Assembly (NCBI GenBank): GCA_964036665.1
Contig: OZ038531.1
Span: 9,920,168 to 9,984,167, forward strand
DNA length: 64,000 nucleotides
From: Gordius sp. MW1
Lineage: Eukaryota > Nematomorpha > Gordioida > Gordea > Gordiidae
Direction of reading: 5' to 3'
The stretch's first letter is position 1; the number at the start of each line of letters is the position of its first letter. Shown here piece after piece: positions 12,001 through 22,639 of the stretch. The notes beneath the pieces were generated by a model that made no database searches, was not told the DNA's origin, and was given only the letters and a program-made list of their open reading frames with translations. A program made the position numbers and the translations under genes.

Positions 12001-14047
12001 ATTAATTTAGCGCAAACATATTTGTATAATAGATATAATAATATTATAAGATGGCTAAATGAGTAATAAAACCAATTTTAGAGGGTCATTTTGGCGCCAA
12101 ATAAAAAATAACGTTTCTAGCAATTTATGACCACTTCAAGATGGCCGCCCAACTTTCTCTTTTATTTAATTTGATTAATAGGTAGTATAAAACATTTGTC
12201 TCAAATTTGAAACGGTTTGAGAGGGTTCAACAGTAGTTATGCCATATTGGCCATTATGAGATGACCAATCGACAAAAAAATTTTTTTGATTTTTTTTCTA
12301 TGGAGATAGGTCTTACCTATTACTACAACAAGATTCTATGATTTGGGGGCCAATAACTTATAAATTTTATTGAATATAGCGTCACAACCCGATTTTTTAA
12401 ATGGCCGATTTTCGACCTTTGAGCGCCCATAACTCGAAAAGTAGTGGCCCAAATGAGCTAAAATTTTCGGAAATTAATAATTTTACTAGTTTTAACATTT
12501 CCACCAAATTTTATAAAATTCTGAGGGGATCGGCCGAAAAACGCCTTTTTATGATCGATTTGACATGGAATGTCCCAATTATCCTATACTTAGTTCACTA
12601 TAAATCAATGTAAGTGATTTGTACATAAATCGATTTCCAAAAATTAAGTAAAAAATGAGTAGTGTCTTAGACTGACACTCTTTTGTTAACTAAATTTACT
12701 TCAAAAGAATAAATTTTCTGAAGAATTAACCATGTAACGTCTAAAACAAAATTATTAATGATTAACCAAACTCGTATTCATAATAAAAATCTTACATTAT
12801 TTGATATGTAGATTATAAAACAGGATACTTATGTAAAAATATACAAATGTTGTATTAATCAATATATTTTGTTAAGTAATTCAGTTCATAAAAAGAAAAC
12901 TTACTTTTGCAAAGGTCTTTGACTTCATCCTTCCACCCACATTCGATAAGCTTTAAATTTAATTCTTCTTTTAGCCTATTTTTAAAGGAAGTAATGATAT
13001 TGCACAATATAAATGGTGCACACAAAGATATGGACTTAATTAATAAAGTGGCTGTACAACATTTCAATAATATTTTTTATAAATAACATTTTGTGGAGTG
13101 CTATATTTAATATATTGGTTTTGACTATCAATTTGACTGTATTTAAAAGCAATAGATTTTTGATTAAAATAAGTTTCCATGATTTTTTGCTTTTTGATAT
13201 TATCATAAAGGCACTGTTCAATTTCTTTTGATAGGATTGTTCGATAAGATTCATATTTCATGACAATTTTTTCCAACTCTTGCATATATAATCGTTTCAA
13301 TATGGCCTCAAAGCATTCAAGTTGTTGCAATGAAAAAATATCCCATTTCAAGTTATTATCCAATTCATAGGGTGCTACTGAATATATTAATAGCCATTCA
13401 GGGATTTTGGCATTTAAAAATGGATTAGCTGGAACTAATGGTAAATTCTTGACAAATTGCATATGATCGTTTTCATTCTTGGATTGACATTTAGGTAAAA
13501 TATACTCTTTATGCGTAATTTTGTTGCTTGACAGAAGATCTTTGTCATTTGTGAAGTGATTATATTTCATTTTACTATTAGTATTTAAGTTTTTTTCATG
13601 ATTTGTTTCCCCATGCTCCGATTTCTTTGAGTGTCTTCGATTTATATAGTCAATTATATAAGTCTTTAAAGATGTTTTTTGGTCCTTTATGACATATTTA
13701 TCTTTAACATCAGATATATTTATCTTCTTATCAATATCTCGACAAACATTGTCAAGAGATGTGTTGTTAAAGGACTCAATTTTATTACGAACAAGCTGAC
13801 ATTTATTATAGCCATTTTTTGAATCACTCTTTTTTTGTTTGATGTAACGATTATTAATTAGACTCTGAAAAAAATTTGGATCATTTGTCTTAGGACTATC
13901 ATAGTTACAACAAGATTTCTTAATATATTTACCACTTATATCAACATCATTATAATTTTTTTGTTTTTTCCAAGGATTCATAATATAATGGGCATAGTTT
14001 GATATTTACCGTTGTTTTTCTTCTGATTCATAAAATCTTTGATCCAT
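9066..14047 (-). CDS. ENY2: ENY2 (e(y)2/Sus1), SAGA and TREX-2 subunit, four exons
   Basis: ENY2 is a small helical protein of the SAGA deubiquitinase module and of the TREX-2 mRNA-export complex. The exons on the minus strand are 14047-14010, 12975-12905, 9614-9528 and 9145-9066. They join in phase to give 91 residues (human ENY2 has 101). Exon 2 has LKLIECGWKDEVKDLC, the family signature. Exon 3 has GIDNVTADDLIEDIT and exon 4 LVPDHVKVELL, each matching the expected order in ENY2. Donors are gtaaat, gtaagt and gtatca; all acceptors end in ag. The 12-residue first exon was chosen because its ATG frame ends in CG just before gtaaat and joins to G of exon 2 as Arg. Intron 1 (1,034 bp) holds a 305-codon ORF. 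Intron 2 (3.3 kb) holds a palindromic transposon and intron 3 a MITE. Exons 2-4 are near certain; exon 1 rests on phase and position. Confidence 0.88.
9250..9416. repeat. hAT-type MITE in ENY2 intron 3
   Basis: The ends catgggcgtagc and gctacgcccatg are perfect inverted repeats. The flanking 8-mers atctctac (9242-9249) and atctctat (9417-9424) match at seven of eight positions, as expected for a hAT target duplication. The inside is G-rich on the left and C-rich on the right. A sister copy lies at 46753-46941. Confidence 0.85.
10647..12576. mobile_element. 1.9-kb palindromic foldback transposon in ENY2 intron 2
   Basis: The left arm (10647 to about 11275) and right arm (about 11950-12576) are long, highly similar inverted repeats. 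They run from terminal gggacattccatgtcaaatcg to a poly-C or poly-G tract near the loop. The roughly 670-bp centre contains only short frames (for example 11355-11576, minus) with no recognised domain. The flanks are ataatt and aattat. It is probably a non-autonomous DNA transposon. Its superfamily is not clear from the termini. Confidence 0.8.
13064..13981 (-). CDS. 305-residue protein encoded inside ENY2 intron 1, unrecognised
   Basis: An uninterrupted frame from a true ATG fills 89 percent of ENY2 intron 1, on the same strand. It starts 28 bases after the ENY2 exon 1 donor and ends 88 bases before exon 2. I do not recognise the family. Residues 1-180 are Lys/Asn/Ser-rich and look disordered. 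Residues of about 185-265 look folded and conserved: LPLVPANPFLNAKIPEWLL, then a Trp-Asp-Ile-Phe segment, then an amphipathic helix with QELEKIVMKYESYR. There is no signal peptide or membrane segment. In 70 percent AT sequence a random 305-codon frame is very unlikely. If intron 1 is retained, translation from the ENY2 ATG stops after 13 codons (CGG TAA), 24 bases upstream of this ATG. It could be a nested gene or an alternative product of one transcript. Confidence 0.7.
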   Translation of the reverse strand: MNPWKKQKNYNDVDISGKYIKKSCCNYDSPKTNDPNFFQSLINNRYIKQKKSDSKNGYNKCQLVRNKIESFNNTSLDNVCRDIDKKINISDVKDKYVIKDQKTSLKTYIIDYINRRHSKKSEHGETNHEKNLNTNSKMKYNHFTNDKDLLSSNKITHKEYILPKCQSKNENDHMQFVKNLPLVPANPFLNAKIPEWLLIYSVAPYELDNNLKWDIFSLQQLECFEAILKRLYMQELEKIVMKYESYRTILSKEIEQCLYDNIKKQKIMETYFNQKSIAFKYSQIDSQNQYIKYSTPQNVIYKKYY

Positions 14048-14154
14048 TTTATCGTTAAGATCCTCCTGGCTATATATTTGACATATATTAAGATTGTAAT
14101 ATCGCTAACTGTTTTTGCATAAGTTTTTACGGGATATGTATGTTGAGTGAACCA

Positions 14155-14432
14155 GGCTATGTATTCTCGATTTTGAGTGATAAATAACAAAACGTAAAAC
14201 GCATTTCTTGAACGTTCCATTCCCGAGCGCAATCATCGCGTTCGAATTTGTGTGTTATTGTTTAAAAATAATCCTTTCAAGTCAAAATTATCTTTAAGGG
14301 ACAGGGTTAAGGTTCGGGGTTAGGGTTTTAGGTCAGCGTTTTAGGTTAGGGATAGGGTTAGATGCAATGGAACGTTTAAGAAATGCGTTTTATGTTTTGT
14401 TATTTATCACTCAAAATCGAGAATACATAGCC
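14155..14432. repeat. Hairpin MITE just upstream of ENY2
   Basis: The arms (about 14155-14230 and 14360-14432) are near-perfect inverted copies that include ggctatgtattctcgatttt and its complement. The loop carries several ttaggg-like phrases. The inner arm lies only about 110 bases upstream of the ENY2 start codon, so it sits in the promoter or 5' untranslated region. The 84-codon frame that runs through this arm towards 13978 is an artefact. Confidence 0.8.
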
Positions 14433-14639
14433 TAGGCCTATGTGAGTCGGTATAATAGATAAGTTGGGTCAACTCGTTGAAGACGATTCCCTAGTTCCCT
14501 AGCAACTTGCAGGAAACCATATTACCATTAACCTCGGGACATTAAATAACATCTCCCTATTATCATAAATAAGGCCCTAAATTGAGTATCTTTTATAATG
14601 ATTATCCATTTTATTTTAAAAAACACCTAAATTTTAACT

Positions 14640-14762
14640 TTAATCCGAAATTGAATGATTAATAGATTTTTTTTGGGGGGACACTATCTAATTGGGGGAC
14701 ATTTTTTAATCTTGGGACATTGAATTCGGCAAGATGATTTCGGCAATTTGATGGGTCACCGT
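14640..14762. repeat. End fragment of the tgccgaaa MITE family
   Basis: The phrase gacattgaattcggcaagat followed by ttcggcaatttgatgggtca matches the right arm of the MITE at 4259-4411. Only this end is recognisable; the inner part with runs of g-g-g-g-g-a-c is degraded. Confidence 0.55.
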
Positions 14763-15292
14763 GAACCCTGTTACATAAATACTCAGACCAACATATTGTT
14801 ATCAAAGCTTTACCTGCTTAACCAACGATCTAAGTTATCTAAATGTGATATAATTTAATTAATTAAAATGGCTGTGTTATCAAATTAAATTTATTAACCG
14901 AGTGCGCTTAATCTTATGATAGCCTAGTCTTTTACCTGAAATTACATTCATACATATATTTTAATTGCTGGAGAATATTTCGAATTCGAGATTTTTCACC
15001 GATTTTTGGTATCACTCTTTATTTGGAAAGCAAATTGTCGAATATCCAATAGCAGCAAAGCATTTCCTATCTAACATGCGAAAATACAACTCATTCTTCA
15101 ACCCATCGCTCTACCCTGAATCCTAACAGCTCAATTAAAGATGGCACCTTAGAAATCCAGTAAAACTTCTTCAGACATAATTCTCTTAAACTCTTTATTT
15201 ATTTAACGTTTTCTTTTGCTTTTAACTGAATTCTATTGCAAAATATTTCATAGTTATTTCGTGATAGGTATTATGTTTTTTACCCTTCTGAC
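14763..15292. other. No feature recognised
   Basis: Unique-looking AT-rich sequence without a supported gene, RNA or transposon end. Confidence 0.5.
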
Positions 15293-16404
15293 CAGAGGTC
15301 AGATTTGTTAAGAATTTTATGCCCGAACCCGGCCCGGTTCAATTTTTTAACTTCATTGCCCGCCCGAGCCCGCCCGAACCTTCTAGGTGCCCGCCCGGGC
15401 CTGCCCGAAACATTAAAGCTGCCCGAAATGCACGGCCCCAAAATATTTCATTTGCCCGTAAGGCCCAAAATTATGCGATCTTAAATTCTATCAACCACTA
15501 TTAAAATATAAGCATTAAATTGATGGCATATTAAAAAAAATATGCAAGATTTTATTATCACAAATAAAATCTAATTTCCTATATTATTTAAAAGTCGAAT
15601 GATTTTCAATTGAAACTTTGAATCTTTAATTTTAATCTTAACAGGTCAAAAAAAAGTTAATATTTGGTCTTTCGAAAAAATTTGGCCAGGTAGCACTGGC
15701 TAAACCACTTTAGGTCACAATATTTAATAAGTTAATTGCTAATGCATTTAGGGACAAACATGTTGGAACATTTAAAAATCAATAATAGCAAAATATTAAT
15801 TGAATGCAGCCAATGTCCATGAAAATATTTATGTAGCACATTTTTAATTTAGTTTAAAGTTTACATTTTTAATAAACAACATTACAATTAACAAAATTAT
15901 ACTCCCCTTTTGAGTTAACCCGTTTGCCCTACCCATAAATAAACTTCTTAATGAATTAGTTCAATTAGCTTCTTCATTAGTCAATCTGTGCTCTGTTTAA
16001 ACTTACTTTCTTGATAAAAAAACAATAATTTATCAATAGAATTTAAATGCAATTTATGAATAATTCTTTCAATTTAAAGCAAAAAAAGAACGGTATAGAA
16101 ATTTTTTATCATAAAAATAAGTAGTAACTTAGCGAAAGCGACGAATGATAATGGAATAATAAAGGTTAATTTATAGAAACTTTGTGATGGCGAAATCAAG
16201 TTTCTTAACTTTTTTAGCATTTTCATATGTAATCAAATAAAAAGTAACAAAATAATACACTTTTTAAAAAATCTCATTAAGCCCGAATTGCCCGAATCCT
16301 ATCTTCGTGCCCGCCCGGGCCCGCCCGAAAATAAAAATTTAGGACAGTTGTCCACGGGCCGGGCCTGTTTGGGCAGCGGGCCGGGCTGGGCAATCTGGTC
16401 TCTG
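15293..16404. mobile_element. Non-autonomous hAT with GC-rich subterminal repeats
   Basis: The terminal repeats cagaggtcagatt and aatctggtctctg are flanked by a perfect 8-bp duplication cttctgac (15285-15292 and 16405-16412). Inside each end is a strongly GC-rich region built from repeats of gcccg and cgggc, contrasting with the AT-rich centre. No transposase is visible. Truncated relatives lie at about 34640-34830 and 41530-42184. Confidence 0.88.
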
Positions 16405-16412
16405 CTTCTGAC

Positions 16413-17190
16413 GCTGTACTTTTTAACTCTAATATAAATAAACTCACTTTAAATTTTTGATTTAGGTCAAACTATCAACCGTTTAATTAAAAAAACATTT
16501 AGTCGTATTTGTTTGTTCTTGAATTAATAATCGAGCTATAAAATAATGGAAATTACGTATTATTTCATAGTAATTCGAAACCGAGCACCCCCTTTTACAG
16601 CTTATGCGGTTGAATAAAGTCACCATCATCTTGGAAATAGGCTTAATTATTGCTATGGATTATTTTAATAATTTTTACTAATATGATAATAAAATACTCT
16701 ATATATCCAATATTATTTCATAAATTAACTTCAAAAGTTTTAAAGTGTATATGGCGCTTGTTAATTTATTCAAGAAATGTTTACTATCTCTATCTTAGTA
16801 TTTTTAAGTTTAATGACCAAGTAAAAAATAGAAATTTGTGTTAAATGAAAGATATATCAGGACATAATCAACACCTTTATAAACATTGAAATAAATATCA
16901 AAATTAATTTATAATTTGTTCATGTTATTATTTTATATCCTTAATAAGAAAGGCCGGCAGCTATAATATTTTGTATCTTTAATAATTTCCAATCACCAAA
17001 TTATCAATATATATTTTTCTCTTTATTTCCACACAAAATTCTTTCCTAAATATAATTTCGATATGTCTATAAAAACTCGGGCCTTCGGCCCTCGTGGGAA
17101 GGGGGAGGGGAGAAGGGGAGGGGAGAAGGGAAGGGGGGAAGGGAAGGGGGGAAGGGAAGGGGGGACTCATCTTTACTTCGTATAAATGTA
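16413..17190. other. No gene; purine-rich microsatellite at 17095-17165
   Basis: AT-rich sequence with one GGGAAGGG-type low-complexity tract. The frames at 16650-16844 and 16979-17194 are short and compositionally biased and are not considered genes. Confidence 0.5.
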
Positions 17191-17193
17191 TCA

Positions 17194-19059
17194 TATTTGC
17201 TATGCAATTTATGGGCGAGAAAGGTGGGAAGGGGCGAGAATGCCTATAGGGGGGTATTAAATGCCTAATGATTAATTAATTATTTATACAAATTTTCCAT
17301 TTATAGGCAAAATGTAATATAGGCAAAATGTAATATAGGCAAGGGTTAGGATTAGATTTAGTGTTTGCATCTAGTTGCGTATTACATTAGTTTTTACGGC
17401 CTTTAGTGATTATGGGTCTAACAAACATTATATTATAAAACATCACAATGTTAAGAATTTGCAGAATTGTTGGAAGAAATTTTTGTTGAATTTGAAAAAT
17501 TTTTAATTAAAAAAATCAAAAATTTGGCGAATGGTCATTTTTTTTCCATTGGTCAGTACCAACAGATACTCTATAAGTCAATGATAGCCAAAAAAACGGA
17601 AAAAAAAAATTTGATGCTCACTTTGGCCAATGGTCATTTTTTTCCATCGGTCAGCAGCCAGCACACGGTAAAAATGGATATAAATTCATAAGAGTAAAAA
17701 AAACGAAAAAAAAATTTTCGAATCACATTTTGGCCAATGGTCATTTTATTCCATTGGTCAGCAGCCAGGACACGGTAAAAGTAGATATAAATTCATAATA
17801 GTCAAAAAAAACGAAAAAAAAATTTTCGAATCACATTTTGGCCAATGGTCATTTTATTCCATTGGTCAGCAGCCAGCGGACGGCCAAAAGTCATAATAGC
17901 AATGGTAGGAACAGGAACAATCATAATAGTCAAAAAAAACGAAAAAAATAATTTCGATTCACATTTTGGCCAATGGTCATTTTTTCCATCGGTCAGTAGC
18001 CAGCGGACGGCCAAAAAGTTATAATAGCAATGGTAGTAACAGGAATAATCATAATAGTCAAAAAAAAAACAAAAAAATAAACTCGGATTCACATTTTGGC
18101 CAATGGTCATTTTTTTCATTGGTCAGCAGCCAGCGGACGGCCAAAAAGTCTTATTATCAATGATAGTAACAAGAACAATCGTAATAGTCAAAACTAAAAC
18201 GAAAAAAAAATTGGAATCACATTTTGGCCAATGGTCATTTTTTCTATCGGTCAGCAGCCAGCGGACGGCCAAAAAGTCATAATAGCAATGGTAGTAACAG
18301 GAACAATCATAATAGTCAAAAAAAACGAAAAAATAAACTTGGATTCACATTTTGGCCAATGGTCATTTTTTTCATTGGTCAGCAGCCAGCAGACGGCCAA
18401 AGTCATAATAGCAATGGTAGTAACAGGAACAATCATAATAGTCAAAAAAAACGAAAAAATAAACTTGGATTCACATTTTGGCCAATGGTCATATTTTCCA
18501 TCGGTCAGGAGCCAGCGGACGGCCAAAAAGTCATAATAGCAAAGGTAGTAACAGGAACAATCATAATAGTCAAAAAAAAACGAAAAAATAAACTCGGATT
18601 CACATTTTGGCCAATGGTCATTTTTTCCATCGGTCAGGAGCCAGCGGACGGCCAAAAATTCTTATTATCAATGATAGTAACAAGAACAATCATAAGAGTC
18701 AAAAAAACTCCGGGATTCTAACCCCAAAACTAGTTAAAAATTGCATAGCAATTAAAAGTAAACAACTTTTATTTATGTTTATTATATAAAATTAATAAAA
18801 TGAAACAATAATAGAACAAGCGGACGACCAAAAAGTCATATTATCAATGGGGCACCTCTTATGCATTAATTTAAAAAATTAATAACACAGCGAAAGAGAT
18901 AGAGATGAGGGGTGGGGCACCTCTTTCTTATGCATTAATTTAAAAAATTGATAACCTAATATACCCAATGCAAATAGATAGGGAGGGTGTATGCCGACGC
19001 GGACGTGACAAGACATCGGTAAACAAAATCAAAAGCGAGCCCATAAATTGCATAGCAAT
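17194..19059. repeat. Repeat element bounded by 20-bp inverted repeats, containing a tandem array
   Basis: The 20-mer ttgctatgcaatttatgggc at 17194-17213 occurs inverted and perfect at 19040-19059. Between them lie the tandem array described separately (about 17500-18710), a partial last unit near 18820, and a twofold duplicated segment (about 18846-18895 and 18917-18960, sharing tcttatgcattaatttaaaa). No transposase is seen and no target duplication could be fixed. Confidence 0.55.
17500..18710. repeat. Tandem array, unit about 125-130 bp, about ten copies
   Basis: Each unit contains ttttggccaatggtcat, a short t-run, ggtcagcagccagcggacgg, catcaata- or aatggtagtaacaggaac-like sequence and an A-rich stretch with caaaaaaaacg. 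Copies become more uniform in the middle (18097, 18224, 18349, 18476, 18607). Frames up to 165 codons arise only because stop-free repeats are tandemly copied. Confidence 0.9.
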
Positions 19060-19080
19060 TAATAACACGGTTCAACAAGA

Positions 19081-20857
19081 AAAATCAACCGGCAAACTGT
19101 TTGCAGATTCTGGTATAGTTTTTCACGGTTAACACAAATATGTTTTTAGTTTTTTCCTTATACGTCAAGTTTTTTAAATATTTGCTGTCAAAGTTGCCAA
19201 AACGCGATTTTAGCGTTTTTCAAACGTCAATAACTTGCAAATTAGGGTAAACATTTTATTTAATAGATTTAATTCGTAGATACAGGGGAGAGGAATGTAT
19301 TTACAATTTTTATTTATCCTAGCACTTTTACTTTTTAAGTTATATACAAAATTAACTATCCCTATCTTTTACTACACCAGACTTGACGTCGCCCTCCCTT
19401 CTCTTTAACACTAGGAATTAAGTGGGTGTTGTTGTTTTGGTAATAGTAGTAGTAGAGAAGATAAACAACAACACAAACAACAACACGCACTTAATTCCTA
19501 GTGTTAAAGAGAAGGGAGGGCGACGTCAAGTCTGGTGTAATTTGTCAATAAAAAAGATGGGGATAGTTAATCTTATATATAAAAATGAAACTATGTATGT
19601 ATGTTTGTGTGTTTGTTTGATTGTGTTTGTTTGTATCTATGCCACCACCAAATTTGGAAAACTAACAGACCGATTTGGCTCAAAATTTCACAGTTTATTC
19701 CCCATACTCTGGAGCATGTTTTAAGATTTGTTTGAGCCAAATCGGTCCAGTAGTTTTTGAGGGGTCACGTTCTTATGTTTTATACATTTTGGCACTTAAT
19801 AAAGACGTCCCTCAAAAACTACTAAACCGATTTGGCTCAAAATTTCGTACTTTATTCCCCATACTTCGGAGCATGTTTTAAGATTTGTTCGAGCCAAATC
19901 GGTCCAGTAGTTTTTGAGGGGTCACGTTTTTTTGTTTTATACGTTGGTTTATACGTTTTGACACTTAATAAAGACGTCCCTCAAAAACTACTGGTCCGAT
20001 TTGGCTCAAAATTGCATACTTTATTCCCTATACTCCGGAGCATGTTTTAAAATTTGTTCAAGCCAAATCGGTCCAGTAGTTTTTGAGGGGTTAATAAATT
20101 TTAATATTCTCTTTACCAAATAATTACATATACGCTTTTTTAGTTCATCGTTTATGTAAGTTTCATAAAATGTAAAAATAGACAAAATTTCTCCTGTTTA
20201 TAAACTATGATAATCTTAATTGTCAAAATTATGTTTTTCCAGATCTTCCAATCGTAGGACGGTGGGGTGGAGAGGAGGGATGGCGGGCGCATAAAGGATT
20301 TATTTTCATCGTTTATGTAAATTTCAAAAAATTGTAAAAATAGACAAAATTTCTCCTGTTTATAAACTATGATAATCTAAATCCTCTAAATTATGTTTTT
20401 CCAGATCTTCCAATCGAAGGAATGTGGGGTGGAGAGGAGGGATGGCGGGCGCATAAAGGATTTATTTTCATCGTTTATGTAAGTTTTAAAAAATGTAAAA
20501 AGTAGATAGAGATATTAATTGGTAGTTTTTTTCTTATTTAAATTTTTTATTTTTTTAATATTTTTAATAGGGCAAAACAACGTTTGCCGGGTCAGCTAGT
20601 TTTGTATAAAACTTAAAAAGTAAAGGTGCTAGGATAAAAAAAATGTTAATACATTCCTCTCCCCTATATCTACGAATTAAATCTATTAAAAAAATTTTTT
20701 ACCCACCAATTTGCAAGTTATTGACGTTTGAAAAAGGGTAAAATCGCGTTTTTGGTTGACAGCAAATATTTAAAAAACTTGGCGTATAGGGAAAAAACAT
20801 ATTTGTGTTCACCGTGAAAAACTCTAGGGAAACCGCAAACAGTTTGCCGGTTGATTT
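19081..20857. mobile_element. Foldback element, split by a Helitron
   Basis: The left arm (19081 to about 19420) is mirrored by 19490-19570 plus 20600-20857. The outer phrase atcaaccggcaaac is at left and gtttgccggttgat at right. The inner part repeats gacgtcgccctcccttctct in inverted form around a loop of GTT and GTA triplets (19425-19490). Removal of the Helitron at 19571-20599 restores continuous pairing. A relic of the same family end occurs at about 56150-56330. Confidence 0.8.
19571..20599 (+). mobile_element. Non-autonomous Helitron
   Basis: It starts with TC (tcttatatataaaaatgaaa) and ends with CTAG, inserted between A (19570) and T (20600). About 12 bases before the end there is a hairpin, ggcaaaa-caa-cgtttgcc, as in Helitron 3' ends. 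The terminal phrase gtttgccgggtcagctagt is the common insect-type Helitron end. The body has three copies of a roughly 170-bp unit with aaactactg-accgatttgg and a twofold repeat further right. No Rep/helicase gene is present. Confidence 0.9.
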
Positions 20858-20869
20858 CACAAGTCCATT

Positions 20870-21317
20870 ATTTGTTGACCAGTGAAATTTAGATCTGATA
20901 TTGATACGATATCCAATATATATATAATAATCCCAAAGATGATCTTTTTATAATCACGATTCTTTCTTTTAACAAAATCAATAATCATAATGATATTCAT
21001 AAGAACACGCGTTTTTCTTTTACATAAGCGTATATATAAATATATCTTCTTGGATCGTTACGCGCGTGTTATTGACATAAGTAGGAAGAAGGAAGATTAA
21101 CACAAAATAGAATTTAACATTAACTCAGCATATTACCATATGCTACAGTTATTTAAGTTATCAAACATACATTAAATCGTAATACTAGAAAACTACATGG
21201 ACGTTTAGATAATTATTTCCCGTTATTTACTAAAAAACATTATGCCAATATTAATGTCTTTCCTGTAATAACTAGCATATATCTTGGCTAAGAGTTTTAT
21301 TCAGGCCCCACGAAAGG
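20870..21317. other. No gene seen
   Basis: AT-rich sequence with no recognisable coding region or transposon terminus. Confidence 0.5.
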
Positions 21318-21325
21318 ATGTTAAA

Positions 21326-22110
21326 CAGGGTTTCTTTCAGGGGGGAGCCCCCCCCCCAGAAATTTCAAATACCCCCGGAGAGTTTTGATTGAAGCATGAA
21401 CTCAAGTTCCATCATGAAGTCATAAATTATATTAATAGGCTAAAATTGAAATTCAATAATTATTTTAATTTGTCAATGAAAAAAATATAAAATTGGCGAA
21501 ATTAATTTTTTTTACAAATAAGGTGGAAATCATTCATAGACATCATTTTTTAACATCTGTGAACCCTAATTTAAACGAGTTTTTAATAGGCATTTTTTAC
21601 AATCTTGAAAGTTACAAACAAAAATATCAATAGGTAAATAAACATAAATAAATGCTTTTAGAATTATTAAATCACTATCTTACTTATAAACTTAAAAAGA
21701 ATTATTATTAATAATAGATTTTATTGTTTGTTTTTTATTGATATAATATGCTTATTTTAAATTGCAGATGTCTGGTAAATATAAAAGTACTCTTTTACAC
21801 TACTTTAGTAAAAAGGAAAAGCCTAATAAAAAAGATGGTAAATATGATTTAATTTGGAATAATTTTAATTATGCAACAGGTGAAGATGTGAATGGCGATG
21901 AAGGAGTATGCCTTTAAAAAACAAAGAAGAAGTAGGTTACTTTCTTAAAAGAATATTTATTTGATTATGCGTGTATGTATCTATTTATATATCACTTATA
22001 TCACCAATAAAAATCAGTAAATATTATACAAAATGGTTTAGCAATTAAAAAAATTTTTACCCCCCCCCCCCCCAAAAGTTGAAAAAGCATTTTTTCTGAA
22101 AGAAACCCTG
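21326..22110 (+). mobile_element. Short hAT derivative with transposase first exon
   Basis: The perfect 15-bp terminal repeats cagggtttctttcag and ctgaaagaaaccctg are flanked by 8-mers atgttaaa (21318-21325) and aagttaaa (22111-22118) that differ at one position. Poly-C tracts lie inside both ends. Around 21769-21918 an ATG frame reads MSGKYKSTLLHYF followed by a Lys-rich stretch, the usual N-terminus of ZMYM1-like hAT transposases. The rest of the transposase is deleted. Confidence 0.88.
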
Positions 22111-22639
22111 AAGTTAAACGTCACAAATTTTGTTATAGAAATGTAATCATATTGTTTCAAGTATAGAACTGATAATAGTGGTTATTGTAAGTCCCACATC
22201 AGGTAATCTCTTATTTATATCACTACCATCTTTTGTATCCATATTGCAATAGTTTTTTTCCATTTAAAATGGCGCGTCACAATTCATTTGTTAATATAAA
22301 AAGATTATATTGTACATTCAATGATGTGCGCTTGCTAAGAATAAAAATAGTTAATTTAAGTTAAATTTTTTAACCATCTTTGATTTTTTGTTATTGCTCT
22401 TGTGAGTGCGAAAGCTGAAAATGCTCAAAAATTACTTTTTTATGATTTTTGTATATTCGATGCAGAAACATAAAGGCGAAGTATAGATATGGGAAATATA
22501 TAAAAAAAAATAAAAGCGGGCAAGAAATAAAAATAAATAAATTATTAATTCGAAAGCGTCGCATGTATCATCCGATAAAAGCGGCCAAAGCGATTTAAAT
22601 ACCTATTTTTTGTTTAAGTAAAAAGTTGGAGGATTATTT

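Noticed and set aside
12855..13067. ENY2 as a single-exon 70-residue protein
   Set aside because: The upstream part has no ATG and does not match ENY2; the match begins at an acceptor (12975) and ends at a gtaagt donor (12905).
13978..14232. 84-codon minus-strand frame upstream of the nested ORF
   Set aside because: Half of it is an arm of the hairpin MITE; the real coding piece here is ENY2 exon 1 in a different frame.
14300..14360. Interstitial telomere (ttaggg repeats)
   Set aside because: The repeats are irregular and confined to the loop of a hairpin MITE.
17500..18710. Regular repeats spaced like a CRISPR array
   Set aside because: The units are contiguous 125-130 bp tandem copies with no unique spacers, in a eukaryotic genome.
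18224..18721. 165-codon open frame and overlapping frames on both strands
   Set aside because: They arise from a stop-free tandem repeat and show the unit's periodicity rather than a protein pattern.
19422..20050. Three overlapping 70-100 codon frames with repeated sequence
   Set aside because: They lie in the tandem units of a non-autonomous Helitron and are non-coding.
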